Translations under genes and position numbers: made by a program
NCBI GenBank assembly: GCA_904063045.1
Contig: CAJFCJ010000001.1
Coordinates: 2,487,501 to 2,551,500 of the forward strand
From: Dimorphilus gyrociliatus
Taxonomy: Eukaryota > Annelida > Polychaeta > Dinophilidae
DNA length: 64,000 nucleotides
Direction of reading: 5' to 3'
Part shown: positions 58,338-64,000 of the stretch, piece after piece
Layout of the letters: each line of letters starts with the position of its first letter
How positions within the stretch are numbered: the first letter of the stretch is position 1
The notes under the pieces: generated by a model
Told to the model about the DNA's origin: nothing
Database searches by the model: none
What the model saw: the letters and a program-made list of their open reading frames with translations, nothing else

Positions 58338-61300
58338 TTACCTTTTAATATTATCTTTTAATCGTTTATAATTGATAATTGTTAACGTTGTTATAGCAAC
58401 ATTAAAAGTAGACGAGGTAATTGATTTGAAGGGTAGAACAAAAATTATCAATACTATTATTATATAGTTGTTTATACTTAAAATTTCAAAGTAGAGTAAT
58501 ACATCTATTTATGTTAAAAAAAACAACAACTTCAATTATAAAAGAACTTTTAATATGCTATAAAAAGGCCTACTTAGGAGAAAAACAATTGAAAATATCA
58601 TATTTAATGCTATTGTTAGAGATAAAAACATCATTCTAGAATCTTTTAAAGGTTGATTAATTCTTTGACATTTCCATATAGATTGTTTTAAAGTAAATAT
58701 AATTAAAACAATAAATGGTAAACTATTCCATACAAGCATGAAAATATATAGATAAAGTACTGAATTATCATTAATTAAACTCCTTTTGACAAACAACGGA
58801 AAGCAAAATGAAGAAATAGAAAAAGATTTCTGAAAAAATCTTATTATTTCAATTGTTAGATTGTTAGTACAACAAACATTTTTAATTAAGATGTACTGTA
58901 ACCCAAATACGAAAATAATATTTATTACATAGATTAAACTATTAGAATTTATCAATTTTCCCAATATAACTAGTTCTTTTGAATAGCATTTTGATAGAAC
59001 TATACAAGTTGTTGATACACTGAAAATAACGAAGGATAATGTAATTAAAATTCCGCTTATTATGCATAATAAACTATGACGCCATTTTAATTGTTCTTCA
59101 ATAAATATTCCAGAATATTTCTTATCAATTGATAATATTATTATCATATAAATGCCTAACAATATATCAGATATTTGCAGTCCGAAATAATTCCTGTCAA
59201 AAGTTTTATTCATCCAGTATTGTTTTATACTGCAAATTACACTCAATAAATTGCTTAAATTCATGGTTATAACCATAAATAATAAGAATATTTTCAATGC
59301 CTTATTATTTATTAAATCTATACAGCTTTCAAAAGATTCCCTTTGCGGTAGACAAACTTTTAACCTTGTAAATTTTTGACTAAAACAGCAAAATTCAAAA
59401 TGCTCCGATACGAATATTTCAAGATTTTTTAATGGTTTCATTAAATTAGAAGTTAAATTCAATGGGAATTTTGTATTATTTAAATAGATTGATTTAAGAT
59501 TTAATGTACTTTGAAAGGTTTTTGAACTGACAAATAAAAGTGTACAATCAATTATTTGTATGGTTTTTAAATGATTTAATCCACCAAAAGTCTCTCTATT
59601 AAGCCTTGAAATTTTGGTTCTCGATAGGTCTAAGTATAATAGATTTTTCATTTGTATAAAAGACCAATCGGATAGCAAATCTATTGGATTATTGGTTACA
59701 GAGAGATATTGTAATTTAGGAAAGGAATTATCGGTTTTCAATGTGAATCTGTTTAATAGATTAGAGTTGAGATCAAGATATATCAGATTTCTAGTTGTTA
59801 TGATGGGTAATTCTTCAATAAAGCCAAAAGATATATTCAAAAATGTTAATTGTTGAGGGGAATGGAAAATTAGGTCATGTTTGTTTTTCATCCCTTTGAC
59901 TGTGACTCTTTTTACTTGTGAATGAAAGGATAAATTACTTTCTGGTGAATTTTCAAAATGGCAGATGAAATCGAAAGGTATTTTACAAATACACGGTAGA
60001 GGACAGTTATAATGTGTAATGTTAGAGAAGCAAAAAGATTCGTCATCCCCTTTTTTACAATCAGTAATCGTATCACAAACTTGATCCAGACGAATAAAAG
60101 TACTGATTCCTCTACATTTAAAATATCCACTTGGAGTAAATGATTCTACCATTTTAAGAATTAACTATTTAGATCAATTTTAATTAATTAATTAATTTGA
60201 AAAATACCGCAATTTATTTCATCATCACCGTACAGACAATGAGAAATTCCGTCACATAAATATTGAATAGGAACACAATATGAGTATAGATGACATTGAT
60301 ATTCACCAAAAGTACATTTATGATTATGACAATTTTCCAAATCATAAAATGGATAATGGGGTTTTGTTATCAGTTTACCTCCTTCGTAAGCTAACTTGCA
60401 TGGTAGAAAAGGCCCATCTTTACCTCTCTTTATCAAATTATCTAACTTTAGAGAGCTGTCTTTACACGTTACAAAATTTAACTGTCTTTTATCGAAATAA
60501 AACAACGTCATTCTTTAATAGTAATAGAAATGAATGTAAAGTAGAAATAATCACTCGTGTTGACTACTTAACTCGCCAATACAATCATTCCCATTCTCAT
60601 CCGATAGATCCAATCCTCGACAATCTCTTCGAAAGTCACACATATCAGTCTCCTTTAAACATGTTCCAGAACAGAAATATTTACAATTTTTCTCATTTTC
60701 TTCAATAATAATAAAGTGAGAATGAAAGGAAAACTATTTCAAAGCTATATATTTAACTAACTTGTACACTGTTCATCGCTATTATCTAAACAATTTCTCT
60801 CCTTATTACATAAGAATCTTCTGTCTAAGCATTGGCCATTTTCGCATTGGAAACTTGAACAATACATAATCTTATGTATATGATATGCTTTAGCATTATA
60901 CAGTATATCAAGTTCTTACCTTTGACTGTTATTACATTGGAATACTGCAAAAACATAATATTTCTAAGAAAATTATTGAATTTTTCAATACTACTACCGC
61001 AATCTATCTCATCGCTCCCATCTGAACAGTCGTTTGTAAAATCGCAAACAAAATTTATATTAATGCTTTCTGTATTATTACATTGAAATTCAATGATTGT
61101 TGAACAATCTTCTTCATCCGATCCATCGGGACAATCAATCATACTATCGCATACAGTCAAAATACTAATACAAATCTTTATTGAATGACATTGAAATGAA
61201 AAATTTGGGCATTTTTCAAAATTATTATCGCCGTTTATTGATTTTGTTAAATTATATAAATAAATATTTTCCATATGATAAACTTTTAATAGAGAATTAA

Positions 61301-63853
61301 AGATATTTCAAATATAAGAAAAACTGGAATTTTGTTTGCATTTATGTTTAATATTACCCATTTTTGATTCGCAAATTATAGTTGAAAATGCTGCAGTCAT
61401 ACACGAAATAGACATTAAACCGTCAACTGTACTAGTAATACAGTCGCTATCGTGGTTATAAAACTTTTTAAAGTTTTCGTATAGAATTATCATAAGGGTA
61501 AAGCAGGAGTGCAATTCTTGATTATTTCTACAATAGTTATCAAAGAGTAGTGGGATTAGATAAAATAAGAAATAGATGAATAATTAATTATCAAACACTA
61601 GATGCTGATTGGAGTATAGACCAATAATATCCAAAGGAATATTATCACTTGACAAATGAACCTTTTCTCCGAATGCGTTTCTGGTTATTTTTAAGCCAAT
61701 AGGTATTTCAGGCATTCCAAATTCTTTATATTATCAAGTTATTTACAAGTATAATGATTATGTAAATTATGAATAAAAGTAATATTAAATTACCTGATAA
61801 GTAATTTAATAGAAATTCCGTATTGGAAAATGATGCTGAATTTTTAATAATTGTTTTAAGATGTCTCATTAAAAAACTTATAATAAGTTCTTTCTCATTT
61901 GATGGACTAAATAGTACCATATTCTCTCTTTTGCATAGATTAATAGCATCTTTATAAGAAATTCTAGATTTATATTCAAAAACTTTATAACATTTACCAT
62001 CGAAAGATAACGAATCGATTGTTGAATTTGGACAATCTTTATTGAAACATAAAAGGAAAAAGATTATTTAAAAGAGTTGAACAATTGTTTTATTTTATAT
62101 AATTTACTTTGTAAATATGGTTTATTTTGGCAAAGTAGCATTATATCAAATTTACTGAATGATTGTGACGTCATACTTGTATGGCAATCGTATAAATTTG
62201 TATGATTTTTAGCGCAGAATATTTTGTATTTACTTTCGAAAAATGTAATCTTGTTACTATAGCTGAATGAACCGTATTCGTAGTTAAAATACTGACATAT
62301 CGTCTATAAAAGATAGTCTATTTATTAATAATTTAAATAATCATGATAAGGATAAAACAGTTGCTTGATCTTTCCTAAATACACTTAAAAATACATTCCA
62401 CCATGTATAGTAATTGAAATATTGAAGATTTCCAACAAATCTAGATAGATTAGTGTTGTTTAAACCATAAAGACGATATTTATTATCTATTTCAAGTATT
62501 TTAACTAATTACTTAATCTTTTAAGTAAAATTTCAATATTTCAATTACTTACTTAAACTATTCTGATTTATTTTACGGCAGAATACAACACAAATGCCAC
62601 TTCCGATCCCTCGCAATTCTGTAGATATGTTACAGTCTTTAAAGTATTCCGCTTTAGAGTTACACCATACAACTACACTTTTAAACAATACATTTAATGT
62701 ACACTGTTCAGGGAGTTTATCATCAATATACATAGAATATTCTTTACAAATCAATCCAGTAACTTTCATAATATTTGTATCATTTCTTATTGAAAAACGA
62801 TGAATATCTCCAGTTTCTAGTATTATATGTGGATTAATACGATTCGTTTTCTTATCGGAATGTTTCTTATTAAGTAGAAAATGATCCAAATCTATCACAT
62901 TGAATTCTAGAGACAAAATGACAAACAATTTTCTCTTTTAAGTATTCAAACAAGCTTTTAAATGAACATAAAAGTTTACTTGTTTTATATTCAGTACAAA
63001 AGACTTTTGTACAATTGCGGTTTGTTTTTACTTTATTTGAATATTCATATTCTTTATATGCAATTAGAAGAGATGTTTTAAAACCCATAGATTTTTCGCA
63101 TAATCCATTAATGTCTATCGTATCGTTTAAATGACAAACTGTATTTGTTTGTAGATTATGGCGGATATATAATACATGTTTCTCATAACTCATAAATTTA
63201 CTTTGAAAATGAAAGAAAACTGAAATATTCAAAATATAAATTGTTTTGTCTAATAAACAAGAAGAATTAACAAACAAGGTTTAGATATTTTAAAACATTT
63301 AAGACAAACAGCCTGAATTTTAGAATTATCGCATTTTGGCCATCTGTATTAATTAAAATAAGGTTGTTTTATGATTAATAATTAATGAATAATTATAAAT
63401 TGTTTAACTACGCATAACATATCGGTATTTTTTGTTCATTTTTATAGATAAATGAACATTCCATAACAATTCTTCTAGTATCTATATCAGTTTATAATAT
63501 AATGTTCATTTTTAAAAGAATAGCATCATACCAATTTCATTTGGACAGGAGAGTGTCGTTGCAAAAAAACTATCGTACCCTCCACTACTACATAATGTTG
63601 CAAAGGGAATATCTTTTTGAAATAAAGCCACTCCTCCTATACGTAGTGTATAAAGTGAACTATACAGAGTGTTATTTTGCAATTTTATTAATATTGTAGC
63701 AAAAATTTCCATATCATTCTCATTTAGAACTTTTCCTAATTTCAATTCAAACTGACTCGTATTTACAGCTATTGGTTCTATTAAGCAATTTGTAAAAGAT
63801 GTGAAAGCTCTTCTACAAAATAACAAGAGGAATAGGAAGATTATTATTTTCAT
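58338..63853 (-). CDS. Receptor 2: paralogue of receptor 1 with divergent 7TM core
   Basis: Signal-peptide exon 63853-63532 (MKIIIFLFLLLFCRRAFTSF), probably 63343-63297 (join unresolved), then 63219-62980, 62906-62553, 62486-62359, 62303-62108, 62036-61794, 61723-61597, 61527-61358, 61282-60998, 60944-60920, 60853-60762, 60699-60555, 60512-60208, 60145-58574 and 58504-58338, in frame: about 1,348 residues plus the N-terminus. Same module order as receptor 1: SRCR-like (YRLYGLNNTNLSRFVGNLQY), lectin-like (KCYKVFEYKSRISYKDA), LDLa repeats (CDSMIDCPDGSDEEDC), LRRs (LIYLDLNSNLLNRF), CCF hinge, 7TM. TM1-TM6 sit in one exon. The TM7 exon is 167 bp, as in receptor 1. After TM3 it reads VLSKCYSKEL instead of ERY, and TM7 has LPFKSITSSTFN instead of NPxxY, so classical G-protein coupling is doubtful. 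Confidence 0.83.
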
Positions 63854-64000
63854 GATACATACACCAAACCATAAACAAGAAGAAAACTAGATATAAAAGA
63901 ATTGTTTACTAGAATGAAAGAGTGATACTCTCTAACCCCTTTGATATGGCTAATAAAAGATAATACATATTGAATTTCTATAAGTAGAGCAACTTTTTGA

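Noticed and set aside
1-64000. tRNA, rRNA genes and CRISPR arrays
   Set aside because: No tRNA A/B-box pairs with a cloverleaf, no rRNA-like block and no regularly spaced repeats were seen by eye. A covariance search would be decisive.

Overview
The window is animal nuclear DNA. It is AT-rich, its genes are split by short introns (many 50-400 bp) with GT...AG ends, and its proteins are metazoan (AP-3 mu, TBC1D13, TMEM164, TMEM135, linker histone H1, LDLa/LRR/7TM receptors). The receptors resemble the snail GRL101 / relaxin-receptor-like group. Together with the compact introns this suggests a lophotrochozoan, possibly a small annelid, but the species is an inference. All gene models were built by hand from open frames, splice sites and phase bookkeeping. 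Most joins keep the frame exactly.

Layout. 0-6.5 kb: a group XV phospholipase A2 and a linker histone H1, both on the minus strand. 6.5-24.3 kb: gene-poor and repeat-rich, with a single-exon orphan 7TM receptor (10.5-12.3 kb) and then a 12-kb stretch without a recognisable gene that holds two base-balanced islands. 24.3-45.3 kb: gene-dense housekeeping block: AP-3 mu (-), ankyrin/SOCS protein (+), TMEM164 (-), TBC1D13 (+), a second ankyrin/SOCS protein (+) and TMEM135 (+). 45.4-64 kb: all on the minus strand: a membrane-anchored methyltransferase, two tandem PKR-like kinases (dsRNA-binding domain plus eIF2alpha-kinase-type catalytic domain), and two tandem giant receptors with SRCR-like, C-type-lectin-like, LDLa, LRR and 7TM parts.

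Main points for a second look. (1) AP-3 mu and TMEM135 each carry a tandem copy of one internal exon with conserved boundaries and phase. Both look like mutually exclusive exons, and in AP-3 mu the 125-bp length makes including both frame-breaking. (2) The two dsRBD-kinase genes share all intron positions and phases, and three internal exons have identical lengths (91, 194, 87 bp), so they are a tandem duplication of a PKR-type gene in an invertebrate setting. (3) The two receptors join scavenger-receptor and lectin modules to a relaxin-receptor-like core. One copy keeps the ERY and NPxxY signatures and the other has lost both.

The 45-64 kb block pairs a predicted cytosolic dsRNA sensor with surface receptors made of immune-type modules. 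A shared defence role is a hypothesis only. Adjacency in this genome does not prove it.
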